A DNA stretch of 46,225 bases from Nocardia asiatica NBRC 100129 (GTDB lineage: Bacteria > Actinomycetota > Actinomycetes > Mycobacteriales > Mycobacteriaceae). Below, in pieces: positions 1 to 8,542 of this stretch (within the stretch, counting starts at the first letter, position 1; every line of letters begins with the position of its first letter). Made by a program: the position numbers and the translations under genes. The stretch spans positions 1-46,225 of the forward strand of contig NZ_BAFS01000466.1 in assembly GCF_000308415.1 (NCBI RefSeq). Reading direction: 5' to 3'. The notes below the pieces were generated by a model that was given only the letters and a program-made list of their open reading frames with translations, searched no databases and was not told the origin of the DNA.

Positions 1-1870
1 CGCTGAAGTGGTCGTAGCGGAACTGGTCGGTGTGCAGGTACCAGTAGGCGGTTTGAATCATCTGCCGCGGTGGCCGTGACCAGTCCGATCCGAAGGCCAG
101 CTGTGACCAGCCGGTGACCGGGCGGCATTTCTCCTGTCCGACGTAGTGGGCCCATCCGCCGCCGTTGACTCCCTGACAGCCGGTGAGGGTGGTCAGGGTG
201 AGGAAGGCGCGGTAGATGGTGTCGGAGTGGAACCAGTGGTTGGTGCCCGCGCCCATGATGATCATCGACCGGCCGCGTGATTCCTCGGCATTGGCCGCGA
301 ACTCCCGCGCGATCCGCGCGACGGCGGGTGCGGGAACACCGGTGATCGTCTCCTGCCAGGCGGGGGTGTAGGGCTCACCCGCGTCGTCGTAGCCGGAGGG
401 CCAGCGCCCGGGCAAGCCGTCGCGCCGCACACCGAACTGCGCCAGCAGCAGATCGAAGACGGTGATCACCAGATGCCCGCCGATCCGGCGCACCGGCACC
501 CCACGCCGGAGACTGCCGGGTTCGGGTAGATCGAACCTGGGCAGGTCGACGTTCGCCACCTCGCCGCCGTAGACCGACAACATCGGGTCGACCGTGCCGA
601 GATCCAGATTCCAGCGGCCCGCGCCCTGTTCGCCGTAGCGGAATCCCAGCGACCCGCCGGGCACCACCGGCTCGCCGGTCGCCGCGTCGAGCAGGACGGG
701 TTTGAACGCGGCGGACTCGACCTCGCGGTGACCGTCGAGATCCGCGGCGGTCAGGAACTTGCCCGGCAGATAGGAGTCACCGTGCGGCCGTAGCCGGATC
801 AGGAACGGCAGATCGGTGAATCGCTTGACGTAGTCGAGGAAGTACGGCACCTGCCGTCGCACGAAGAACTCCTGCAACACCACGTGCCCCATCGCCATCG
901 CCAGCGCCCCGTCGGTTCCAGGAGCCGCCGCGAGCCATTCGTCGGCGAACTTGACGTTGTCGGCGTAATCCGGGGAGACCGCCACCACCTTCTGACCGCG
1001 GTAGCGGGCTTCGGCCATCCAGTGCGCGTCCGGGGTCCGGGTCACCGGCAGGTTCGAACCCCACATGATCAAATACCCGGCATCCCACCAGTCCCCGGAC
1101 TCCGGCACATCGGTTTGATCCCCGAACACCTGCGGCGAGGCCACCGGCAGGTCGGCGTACCAGTCGTAGAACGACAGCATCGTCCCGCCCAGCAACGACA
1201 CGAACCGAGCACCGGAGGCATGCGAAACCATCGACATCGCCGGGATCGGGGAGAACCCCGCCACCCGGTCGGGCCCGTAGCGTTCGATCGTGTGCACATG
1301 CGCGGCAGCGACCAACTCGGCGGCCTCGTCCCAGGACGTTCGCACCAGCCCACCTTTGCCGCGCGCCGCTTTGTAGGTGCGCGCACGTTCGGGGTCCTCG
1401 ACGATGCGCGCCCACGCGGTCACCGGGTCGCCGGTGGCGGCTTTGGCTTCGCGGTACATCTGGAGCAGCACCGCCCGGACATACGGGTAGCGCACCCGGG
1501 TCGGTGAGTAGGTGTACCACGAGAACGCCGCGCCACGCGGGCAGCCGCGCGGCTCGTATTCCGGGCGATCGGGCCCCACCGACGGGTAGTCGGTTTGCTG
1601 CGTTTCCCAGGTGATGATCCCGTCTTTGACGTAGATCTTCCAGGAGCACGACCCGGTGCAGTTCACCCCATGGGTCGAACGCACCACCTTGTCGTGGCTC
1701 CAGCGGTCCCGGTAGAACTGGTCCGCGCCTCTGCCGCCGATTTGATATAGCGTCCGACTGTCGTCGGATATCTGGGCGCGGGTGAAGAATTTGCGCGTCG
1801 CCACCAGGGCGTCGGTCAATTCGGTATCCAGTCCCGCCGGGCGGGAGTGGTTTTCGGCCTCGGTGTTCAC
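1..1870 (-). CDS. narG: Respiratory nitrate reductase alpha subunit NarG (3' part outside window)
   Basis: Catalytic molybdenum subunit of the membrane-bound nitrate reductase, reducing nitrate to nitrite in anaerobic respiration with NarH and NarI. The first 623 residues are present, about half of a NarG of roughly 1230. Visible are the FS0 [4Fe-4S] ligands: H67 in RSTHGVNCTGSCSW, C71, C75 and the Cys of EPRGCPRG. Also present are FSPIPAMSMVS and SFYDWYADLP, whose second Asp corresponds to the molybdenum ligand of E. coli NarG. The GTG start at 1870 is chosen because AGGAGG lies 9 nt upstream; an ATG a few bases before it runs straight into TGA. narK is 47 bp upstream on the same strand, so narK-narG is probably one transcript, with narHJI expected beyond the edge. 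The reading frame is intact. Confidence 0.97.
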   Translation of the reverse strand, partial: MNTEAENHSRPAGLDTELTDALVATRKFFTRAQISDDSRTLYQIGGRGADQFYRDRWSHDKVVRSTHGVNCTGSCSWKIYVKDGIITWETQQTDYPSVGPDRPEYEPRGCPRGAAFSWYTYSPTRVRYPYVRAVLLQMYREAKAATGDPVTAWARIVEDPERARTYKAARGKGGLVRTSWDEAAELVAAAHVHTIERYGPDRVAGFSPIPAMSMVSHASGARFVSLLGGTMLSFYDWYADLPVASPQVFGDQTDVPESGDWWDAGYLIMWGSNLPVTRTPDAHWMAEARYRGQKVVAVSPDYADNVKFADEWLAAAPGTDGALAMAMGHVVLQEFFVRRQVPYFLDYVKRFTDLPFLIRLRPHGDSYLPGKFLTAADLDGHREVESAAFKPVLLDAATGEPVVPGGSLGFRYGEQGAGRWNLDLGTVDPMLSVYGGEVANVDLPRFDLPEPGSLRRGVPVRRIGGHLVITVFDLLLAQFGVRRDGLPGRWPSGYDDAGEPYTPAWQETITGVPAPAVARIAREFAANAEESRGRSMIIMGAGTNHWFHSDTIYRAFLTLTTLTGCQGVNGGGWAHYVGQEKCRPVTGWSQLAFGSDWSRPPRQMIQTAYWYLHTDQFRYDHFS

Positions 1871-1917
1871 CGGGTCATTCCTCCTGAAGATGGTGCTGGA
1901 TCACGGCAACGTGTAGC

Positions 1918-3184
1918 TCATGGCCGGGTGTGCGTGAGCACCGAACGGCGCACGGTGTTCAGGGTGAACCCGACGGTGGCCGCGGCCACGACAGCCAGTG
2001 CGGCCAGCCCGAGCGCGTAGGAGCCCAGTGCGCCGAAGAGCGCGCCCATCACCAGCGGCGGCACGAATCCGCCGAGTCCTCCGGCGGCGCCGACCACACC
2101 GGTCACCGAACCGACCTTGTCCCCGGGGGCCAACAACGCGACCAAGGCGAACACGGCGCCGCTGCCCGCGCCCAGCGCGGCGGCCATGGACAGGAACGCC
2201 ACCGTGCTCACCGGCATCAGAGCCGGGGTGAACGCCTGCACCAGAGCGGCGACGGTCACCACCGAGAAGCCCGCCGCGAGCACCCGGACCGGGCCGACGC
2301 GGTCCGACAACCAGCCGCCGACCGGGCGCATCAACACGGCCAGCAGCACGAAGCCGGCCATCCGGTTGGCCGCGTCGGCCTGGGTCAGCCCGTAGACCGA
2401 CTTCAGGTAGGCGGGCAGATACACCGAGAACGCCACGTACCCGCCGAAGGCCACCGCGTACAGCGCCGCTGCTTGCCAGGTCAGGGGCAGCCGTGCGGTA
2501 TCGGCCAGCCGCCTGCCCACCGATTCCGTCGGCACCGATCGGCCCGGCGCGTCACGCAACCACACCGCCGCGACCACGGCGTAGACCGCCAGCACTCCGG
2601 CGGTGACCAGGAACGGTGTTGCCGTCGACCCCAGGTCGACCAGCCGCACCGTGGTGAGCGCACTGATCGCCGTGCCGCCCATCCCGGCGCCGAACACCCC
2701 GATCGCCAACCCACGCCGCTGCGGCGGAAACCACGCGTTGACGAACGGCACACCGACCGCGAACGCGGTGCCGCCGATACCCAGGAAGAAGCCGCCGATC
2801 AGCAGCGCCATCAGCGAGCCGTGCCCGATCAGCCCGATGAACAACACCGGCACGATCGTGATGATCGATATCGCCGGGAACATCACCCGGCCTCCGAACC
2901 GGTCGGTCAACGCCCCCACCGGGATCCGGCCGACCGAGCCGACGACCACCGGGACCGCGACCAGCAGCGCCTGCTCGAAGGCGCTCAATCGCAGGGCATC
3001 CTGGAATTGCGGACCCCAGGGGGCTCAGCAGCGCCCACGCCCAGAAATTGACCGCGAACCCGATCGTGGCCAGCGCTACCATCACCCCCCGTTGCCAAGT
3101 CACGGATGTCACGTCGACAGCGGCGCGGTGTGGCGCCGGGCCCGCCGCGAAGTTGGACTGTGCTGTGTAAGGGCTGGAAGTCAT
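1918..3184 (-). pseudogene. narK: Nitrate/nitrite transporter NarK (MFS) with a one-base frameshift
   Basis: Major facilitator family nitrate uptake/nitrite export protein feeding NarG. The N-terminal piece (from ATG 3184, through VNFWAWALLSPLG) and the main piece (SAFEQALLVAVPV, GRIPVGALTDRFGGR, about 11 membrane segments, ending at 1918) lie in different frames. Removing one G from the G4 run on the coding strand at about 3014-3017 restores SPLGPQFQDALRLSAFEQ, typical of the family, and a protein of about 421 residues, the normal NarK length. The break sits between C5 and G4 homopolymers, so a sequencing error is as likely as a real mutation. If real, only an internally started 356-residue protein lacking the first helix could be made. 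It is upstream of and probably cotranscribed with narG. Confidence 0.9.
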
Positions 3185-3586
3185 GGTGTCGCCGGACCCG
3201 TCGCTCGTATCGTCTCAGGCCCGTCCGCGTGGCGGCCGAGCGTCCGTCATATAGCGGTCGACCGGCTAGGGCCCACCGGCTCGCGACTGCAGGCCGGATT
3301 GCCCTAACGGAGGTCGACAGTGAATAACGTTCCTCCCAACGCCTCGGCGTAAACGCCCGCCCGGTTCGTGCGGGCGATCTCCCTGTCGGGACCGGGCCTC
3401 GTGCGGCGGGCCGGGTGCGGACGTTCGTCGGCGGACCGCCGCCGGGTGGCGATGGGGCCACGGCACGCCCGCCAGCTCGCCAAAGGCAGGACCCGCGGTC
3501 GTCGCTCGCGGATGGGCTGCCCGGCCCGGTGCGATCTTCCTCGGGGGTCGGCGTCGTGCTGCCAAGGGTGGTCTGTGGGTGCCAGA
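3185..3586. promoter_or_regulatory. Divergent intergenic region between narK and the DevS-type kinase
   Basis: About 400 bp holding the promoters of narK-narG (leftward) and the sensor kinase (rightward). I see no convincing DevR box. GGGCCCACCGGCTC at 3269-3282 matches the box at about 10 of 13 positions, but such matches are expected by chance at this GC content. The open frame continuing upstream of the kinase to 3368 has Arg-rich composition and no ribosome-binding site, so I treat it as non-coding. Confidence 0.4.
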
Positions 3587-5356
3587 ATGTCGGGTATGCA
3601 AGGTGCATCGACCGAGTACGGCCTAGAAGGCAGACCGCCGGTGATCGGCACGCTGGCCCAATCCCGACTGCGTGAGTTGCTCGCCGAAGTGCAGGATCGC
3701 ATCACGGAGATCGTCGGCGTGCGCGATCAGATGGATCGGCTCATCGAGGCGATGCTCGTGGTCACGGCCGGCCTGGAGCTGGACAACACGCTGCGGGCGA
3801 TCGTCCATACCGCGATCGAACTGGTCGATGCCCGCTACGGTGCGCTCGGCGTGCGGGAGACCGACAAGAACTCCAAGGAGCTGGCCGAGTTCGTGTATGA
3901 GGGCATCGATGACCGCACCCGGGTGCTGATCGGTGATTTGCCGCGCGGGCACGGTGTGCTCGGGCTACTGTTCGAGCAGCCGAAACCGATCCGGCTGGCC
4001 GATATGTCCGCGCATCCGTCGTCGGTCGGCTTCCCCGCCAATCATCCACCGATGAAGACCTTCCTCGGGGTGCCGGTCCAGGTCCGCGACGAGATCTTCG
4101 GCAATCTGTATCTGACCGAGAAGGCAGGCGGTCAGGAGTTCACCGAAGACGACCAGGTCGTCGTGCAGGCGTTGGCGGCCGCGGCGGGCATCGCCATCGC
4201 CAATGCCCGCCTCTACGAGGAATCCCGGATCCGGCAGCAGTGGCTGGAAGCCACGCAGGATGTCGCGGCGGTCGTGCTGGCCGGCGGGGAACCGGCCGAA
4301 GTGCTCGAATTGATCACCGAACGCGTGCTGACGCTGACCGAGTCGGTGTGCGCCTATCTCGCCTTGCAGGAAGATCCCGAGATGCCGTCGGAGGAGGTCA
4401 GCGAACTCGTCGTGGCCGCGGCGGCCGGAGCCGACGCCGAGGGGATCCTCGGCCAGCGCATCTCGCTCGACGGGTCACACACCGGCGCGGCCTACCGCGA
4501 CCTGGAAGGTTGCTGGGCTGATGGACCGGGCGGCGGCCTGAGGCTGGATTCGTCCGTGAAGTACGGTCCCGCGCTGACCTCGCCGTTGCGGGCGGGGCAG
4601 TCGGTCATCGGCGTCCTGACCGTCATGCGCTCGGCCGAGATGCCGACCTTGGACGCCGCGGGCCGGACGATGATGACAGCCTTCGCCGATCAAGCCGCCC
4701 TGGCCTTGCAATTGGCGAACAGTCAGCGCAGAATGCGCGAACTCGACGTCGTCTCCGAACGCGACCGTATCGCCCGCGACCTTCACGACCACGTCATCCA
4801 ACGGCTTTTCGCCGTCGGGCTGTCGTTGCAGGGCACCGCGCAGCGCGCCCGCACACCCGAGGTCAAGGTCAGGCTCAGCGAGACCATCAACGACGTGCAA
4901 ACCATCGTGCAGGATATCCGGCACTCGATCTTCGATCTGCATTCCAGCACGTCCGCGGAAGCGCCGGTCCTGCGCAAACGCTTGCACGCCGTGGTGGCCG
5001 AGATGACCGCGGAAACCGAGTTGCGCACTTCGATCCGACTGGCCGGGCCGGTGTCGGTGCTGACCTCCACCATTTTCGACCACGTCGAAGCGGTGCTGCG
5101 GGAATCACTCAGCAACGTGGTTCGGCACGCGCATGCCAGTACGGTCTCGGTCAAGCTCAATATCGGCGACGACGTCGTCCTCGAAGTCGCCGACAACGGT
5201 ATCGGCCTGCCCGAGGAGCTCTCCCGGCGCAGCGGGCTGGCCAACATGGCCGCTCGGACCGAAGAGTCGGGTGGCAGTTTCAGCGCCGGGAAAGGCCCCG
5301 CCGGCGGCACGGTTGTCCGCTGGTCGGTTCCGCTGCCGCATGGGTCGGCGCGCTGA
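3587..5356 (+). CDS. devS: DevS/DosS-family GAF-domain sensor histidine kinase
   Basis: Oxygen/redox-sensing kinase that phosphorylates the dormancy regulator DevR. Of 589 residues, GAF-A spans roughly 55-205, GAF-B about 225-375, and HisKA_3 plus HATPase about 385-585. In GAF-A, GFPANHPPMKTFLGVPV aligns with M. tuberculosis DosS, and H153 corresponds to its proximal heme ligand H149, so heme binding is predicted. The phospho-acceptor is H400 in RDLHDHVIQRLF, equivalent to DosS H395. The ATPase shows ESLSNVVRHAHAS and ADNGIGLP. ATG 3587 (MSGMQG) is preferred; an ATG at 3596 is also possible. The cognate DevR-like gene is not adjacent but about 5.4 kb downstream, unlike the mycobacterial devRS operon. 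It faces sulP convergently. Confidence 0.95.
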   Translation: MSGMQGASTEYGLEGRPPVIGTLAQSRLRELLAEVQDRITEIVGVRDQMDRLIEAMLVVTAGLELDNTLRAIVHTAIELVDARYGALGVRETDKNSKELAEFVYEGIDDRTRVLIGDLPRGHGVLGLLFEQPKPIRLADMSAHPSSVGFPANHPPMKTFLGVPVQVRDEIFGNLYLTEKAGGQEFTEDDQVVVQALAAAAGIAIANARLYEESRIRQQWLEATQDVAAVVLAGGEPAEVLELITERVLTLTESVCAYLALQEDPEMPSEEVSELVVAAAAGADAEGILGQRISLDGSHTGAAYRDLEGCWADGPGGGLRLDSSVKYGPALTSPLRAGQSVIGVLTVMRSAEMPTLDAAGRTMMTAFADQAALALQLANSQRRMRELDVVSERDRIARDLHDHVIQRLFAVGLSLQGTAQRARTPEVKVRLSETINDVQTIVQDIRHSIFDLHSSTSAEAPVLRKRLHAVVAEMTAETELRTSIRLAGPVSVLTSTIFDHVEAVLRESLSNVVRHAHASTVSVKLNIGDDVVLEVADNGIGLPEELSRRSGLANMAARTEESGGSFSAGKGPAGGTVVRWSVPLPHGSAR

Positions 5357-5440
5357 TTCCGCGGTCGAACCCGCCCGCGGCCGGTGACGTTTCGCCGCGA
5401 CGCGCCCGATCTGCCGCGCGCGCCGGTCGCGGTTCCGAAC

Positions 5441-7099
5441 TCATCGGCTGGGTGACTCGCTGACGACCGGCGCGAATCCGCGGGCGTGCGCGATCGCGTC
5501 CGGGGTGTGGGCGAAGATGTGCGCCTGCCCGCCCGAGGGCAGGGCGCCGACAGCGGCCAGTCGCCGGTGGTGGTCGGCGCGCAGTCCGGACATGAGCACG
5601 GTGATGCCTCGGTGTTCGAGTTTGCCGATGGCGTCCTTGAGCATGAGGGCGCCGGTGGTGTCGAGGGCGGTGATGTGGGACATGCGCAGGATGACCACAC
5701 GCACGTCGGACACCTCGGTCAGTTCCAGGAGGAAGCGGTGCGCGGCGAAGAACAGCGGGCCGTCGATGCGGTAGGCGACGATGTGGTCGTGCAGCAGGTC
5801 GTGTTCCTCTGTCAGATGATCGGTGTCGTCGGTCTGGTCGCCGAGCGGAATCTGGTGCAGTCGCGCTTCTTTGGCGACCGATCGTAAGGCGAGAACGATC
5901 GCGATGCCGACGCCGACGGCGACCGCGGTCACCAGATCCAGGGCGACCGTCACGAAGAAGGTGGCGGCCATGATCGCCGCGTCCGCTCTGGAAGCGCGGG
6001 CGATGGCGGCCAAGGACGCGGTCTCCACCATGCGCACGGTGGTTGCCAGCAGTACTCCGGCGAGTGCCGCCAGGGGGATGTCGGCGACCAGTGGCGCGGC
6101 GAGATAGATGAGGGCGGCGAGCACCACGGCGTGGGTGACCGCAGAAAGCCGGGTGCGTGCGCCGGAGCGAACATTGACCGCTGTCCGAGCGATCGCTCCG
6201 GTGGCCGGGACGCCGCCGAACAGGGGGGCGGCGATGTTGGCCAGGCCCTGACCGAACAGTTCACGGTCGGGGTCGTGGCGGGTTCCGACGGCCATGGCGT
6301 CGGCGGCAGTGGCCGACAGTAGTGACTCCAAGGCCGCCAGGGCGGCGACCGCCAAAGCGGGAACGATCAATTCGGCCAACTGCTCCGGGTGCAGGAAACC
6401 TATGGTGGGGAGCTGCAATCCGGACGGGATCGTCCCGATGGGTGCGAGGGCCAGGTCGAACACCTGCCCCGCCGCTGTGGCGGCGGCGACAGCGATCAGC
6501 GCGAACGGCAGTTTCGGCAGGTACCGGCCGCCGACGAGCACCACCGTGGCCACGGCCAGCGCGGTCGCGAGTGCCAGATGGTGGGGATGTGAGACGTACT
6601 CGCGTACGGCATGGAAGGCGGTCTGCCAGACCTTCTCGCCTTCGGCGTCGGAGATGCCGAGAGCGGTGGGTAGCTGTTGCAGCGCGATGACGACCGCGAT
6701 GCCGGCGGTGAACCCCTCGATCACCGGGGCCGGCATGTACCGTACCGCCCGTCCGACCCCGGCGACCGCGAGAACCACCAGCACGAGGCCGGCTATCAAG
6801 CCCACGGCCAGCACCCCGCTGCCGCCGTGCTGATGGAAAATCGGCACCAGCACCACCGTCATGGCGCCGGTCGGGCCCGACACCTGGAATCGGGATCCGC
6901 CGAACACCGCCGCCACCGCACCGGCCACGACCGCCGTCGCCAGGCCTGCCGCGGCGCCGAGTCCGGAACTGATCCCGAATCCGAGTGCCAGGGGCAACGC
7001 GACGAGGGCGACGAGCAGCCCCGACAGCAGGTCCGCGCCCGGGGCGTGCACGGCGGGCTTCCAATCCGACCACCTCGGGAGCAACGCGCGCACGCTCAC
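5441..7099 (-). CDS. SulP-family anion transporter with C-terminal STAS domain
   Basis: Membrane transporter of the SLC26/SulP family, moving sulfate or another anion such as bicarbonate; the substrate cannot be read from sequence. About 12 hydrophobic segments start at ADLLSGLLVALVALPLALGF, with the family signature GSRFQVSGPTGAMTVV, followed by a STAS domain over the last 110 residues (HITALDTTGALMLKD). GTG 7099 is taken as start (552 residues, usual length) because the extra 53 residues back to ATG 7258 are Arg-rich and look out of frame. A small ORF overlaps this GTG by GTGA and carries a strong ribosome-binding site, suggesting translational coupling. It lies directly downstream of an ArsR-type regulator on the same strand, with a dyad operator between them. 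Confidence 0.88.
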   Translation of the reverse strand: MSVRALLPRWSDWKPAVHAPGADLLSGLLVALVALPLALGFGISSGLGAAAGLATAVVAGAVAAVFGGSRFQVSGPTGAMTVVLVPIFHQHGGSGVLAVGLIAGLVLVVLAVAGVGRAVRYMPAPVIEGFTAGIAVVIALQQLPTALGISDAEGEKVWQTAFHAVREYVSHPHHLALATALAVATVVLVGGRYLPKLPFALIAVAAATAAGQVFDLALAPIGTIPSGLQLPTIGFLHPEQLAELIVPALAVAALAALESLLSATAADAMAVGTRHDPDRELFGQGLANIAAPLFGGVPATGAIARTAVNVRSGARTRLSAVTHAVVLAALIYLAAPLVADIPLAALAGVLLATTVRMVETASLAAIARASRADAAIMAATFFVTVALDLVTAVAVGVGIAIVLALRSVAKEARLHQIPLGDQTDDTDHLTEEHDLLHDHIVAYRIDGPLFFAAHRFLLELTEVSDVRVVILRMSHITALDTTGALMLKDAIGKLEHRGITVLMSGLRADHHRRLAAVGALPSGGQAHIFAHTPDAIAHARGFAPVVSESPSR

Positions 7100-7233
7100 C
7101 GCGCGTCTGCCGGACGAATCTTCGACGTCGGCAGTTGCTCTCGCCCGGCGACCCCAGCCACCGAGGCGGGGATGGCTGGGTTGTGGGTCGGTGCGGGCAC
7201 CGTTCCGGTGGCGGTAGCCGAACGTTCGGTCAC
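7096..7233 (-). CDS. Possible short leader ORF ahead of sulP (45 codons)
   Basis: GTG at 7233 follows GAAGGAGAG at an ideal 7-nt spacing and encodes MTERSATATGTVPAPTHNP and so on, ending in a TGA that overlaps the presumed sulP GTG at 7099. No domain is recognisable. It may be a coupled leader peptide, or the true N-terminus of SulP displaced by an indel. It is the only strong ribosome-binding site between arsR and sulP, which is why it deserves an entry. Confidence 0.35.
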   Translation of the reverse strand: MTERSATATGTVPAPTHNPAIPASVAGVAGREQLPTSKIRPADAR

Positions 7234-7260
7234 GACGGGTCTCTCCTTCACGAAACATTT

Positions 7261-7272
7261 AGTTTAGAAACT
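7261..7272. promoter_or_regulatory. Candidate ArsR-type operator upstream of sulP
   Basis: AGTTTAGAAACT is a near-perfect dyad (AGTTT/AAACT arms). Continuing into CTGCAACT it shares the core TGCAGAGTTT, read on the minus strand, with the second site upstream of arsR. It lies in the gap between arsR and sulP, where an autoregulator controlling sulP would be expected to bind. Confidence 0.5.
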
Positions 7273-7316
7273 CTGCAACTATTGGCCGCGTCTCGGTGAC
7301 TTCCGAGCACGCGGGC

Positions 7317-7682
7317 TCAGCCGGTTTCCTGCTCCAGCGCTTCGGCCTGTCCGGCAACCACGCCGGTGAGGATGGCGCGCGCCGTGGCGAGGAGCTGGGC
7401 GACCTCCGGCGAGGTGAGGGCGTAGGTCACCGACAGTCCCTCACGTCGGGCGGTGACCAAGCCGGCGCGGCGGAGGATGGCCAGTTGCTGTGACAGATTC
7501 GCCGCCTCCACCTCGATCTCGCTCAGCATCTCCGACACCGCGTGCTCGCGGTCGCTGAGCAGCTCCAGCGCGCGGATCCGCACGGGATGACCGAGCGTTT
7601 TGAAGAAATCGGCTTTCATCTGGTACAGCGGTCTCTGTAGTCCAGGCATCAGCGCCCGCTCCCTTCCGCTGACCATCGGCAT
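7317..7682 (-). CDS. ArsR/SmtB-family winged-helix regulator
   Basis: Small DNA-binding repressor of 121 residues. The helix-turn-helix reads ALELLSDREHAVSEMLSEIE then ANLSQQLAILRRAGLVTARREG, followed by the wing SVTYALTSPEV. I see no Cys-rich metal-binding motif of the ArsR ELCVCDL type, so a different signal (redox, anion or thiol state) is likely. Two starts are plausible: ATG 7682 with AAGG upstream, or ATG 7649 (MPGLQRPLYQMKADFFK) preceded by GGAAGGGAG at about 9 nt. It precedes sulP on the same strand, and both genes have related dyads upstream, which suggests autoregulation and control of the transporter. Confidence 0.88.
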   Translation of the reverse strand: MPMVSGRERALMPGLQRPLYQMKADFFKTLGHPVRIRALELLSDREHAVSEMLSEIEVEAANLSQQLAILRRAGLVTARREGLSVTYALTSPEVAQLLATARAILTGVVAGQAEALEQETG

Positions 7683-7693
7683 CGGCGACCACC

Positions 7694-7718
7694 TTGCTAT
7701 CTGCAGAGTTTAGCAAAC
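7694..7718. promoter_or_regulatory. Candidate autoregulatory operator upstream of arsR
   Basis: The sequence contains the perfect 6-bp inverted repeat TTGCTA (7694-7699) / TAGCAA (7711-7716), and overlapping it GTTTAGCAAAC (7708-7718). The segment CTGCAGAGTTT is shared, on the opposite strand, with the sulP-upstream dyad. It lies just ahead of either possible arsR start. Confidence 0.5.
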
Positions 7719-7766
7719 AGCGAAGAAGTCGGCCGCCGACGGGTCCACGCGAGCACGTTCCGACGG

Positions 7767-8244
7767 TCAGCCGGTCGGCACGGGATCGATGCGGAAGACG
7801 GGGTAGTCCGACGCGATCCGCTCGTAGTCGGCGAGCGGAGCGTCCGGGCCGACCGGTATGTGCGGGCGGGCTCCGGGAGCCACACGCACGTACCGGCGCA
7901 GAATCGCCGCCCGCTGTCCGGAGTCGACCTCCTTCAACCGAACCTCCTCACTGTCGCCGTGACGCAGCAGGGCGTGGCCCTCGGCGGCGGCCACGTTGCG
8001 CAACCCAGTTCGCGTTCTTGCCCAGCATCGACACCACATAGCGTTGGCCGCAGAACTCCGTGAGCACCACCGGGAACCAGATCACACGCTTACTGCGCCG
8101 CCCGCGGACACCCAGTGCCGCCACCAAGCGCGGCGCGATCCCCGCGGCGAAAACCCGAGCCGAGAGACGATTTCGAATCCGAGCGAACAGGTTCGGCCTA
8201 CCCCTGCGGTACAACCAGCGCAAGTAGTTGTCATATGCCCGCAT
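7767..8244 (-). pseudogene. Deazaflavin (F420)-dependent nitroreductase (Ddn) family protein, frameshifted
   Basis: A Ddn/DUF385-type split-barrel oxidoreductase in two frames. Residues 1-80 run from ATG 8244 through RLVAALGVRGRRSKRVIWFPVVLTE, written here only in part, to MLGKNANWV. The second part reads RNVAAAEGHALLRHGD to IASDYPVFRIDPVPTG, ending at 7767. Deleting one base near 8002-8003 (an AA on the plus strand) gives NWVRNVAAAEG and a continuous protein of about 158 residues, the usual family length. It is the last gene of the rafH operon; DosR regulons of mycobacteria often include F420 or nitroreductase-like proteins. Sequencing error versus true inactivation cannot be decided here. 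Confidence 0.85.
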
Positions 8245-8266
8245 GATGCACTCCTCGGAGGAGGGC

Positions 8267-8542
8267 TCAGTCCCGAGCCGTCGATTCCCTGACTGTCGGC
8301 GCGCCGCACGTCACCCGCGCAGGGGCCTCATGCCAGCGACGCACCCATTCCACGTCCGTATCGCTCAGTGTCATCCCGGGACCGAAGTCGCCCGGCAGCG
8401 CCACCGAGGTGAGAATGTGCAGTCGCCGACGGCGCGGGACAGCTTCGACCGCTGCCCAGGCATTCTGCCGCACCGCTTCCCACGGGTGACGCGCCTCCGA
8501 CAGCCGTGTCAGCGGGCTTGTGCGTCGGATCGGGTAACGCAC
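8267..8542 (-). CDS. Hypothetical protein in the rafH operon
   Basis: A 91-residue frame starting at GTG 8542 and ending 22 bp before the Ddn-like gene. It has a protein-like C-terminal half (RHPWEAVRQNAWAAVEAVP, GDFGPGMTLSDTDVEWVRRW) with alternating acidic/aromatic residues, no membrane segment and no signal peptide. I do not recognise the family. It overlaps the preceding small gene by 34 bp and fills an otherwise empty gap in a tightly packed operon, which is the main argument that it is real. The start is uncertain. Confidence 0.5.
   Translation of the reverse strand: MRYPIRRTSPLTRLSEARHPWEAVRQNAWAAVEAVPRRRRLHILTSVALPGDFGPGMTLSDTDVEWVRRWHEAPARVTCGAPTVRESTARD

Noticed and set aside
1930..3051. 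Long plus-strand open frame antisense to narK
   Set aside because: His/Arg/Gln-rich mirror translation of a real gene; no ribosome-binding site and no protein-like hydrophobic pattern.
3269..3282. DevR box-like GGGCCCACCGGCTC upstream of narK
   Set aside because: About 10 of 13 positions match, but the central A/T bases and the right-half CCC are poor, and such matches are frequent at this GC content.
5357..5440. GC-rich partial dyads between the kinase and sulP
   Set aside because: Arms are short and mismatched; not convincing as a terminator despite the convergent gene order.
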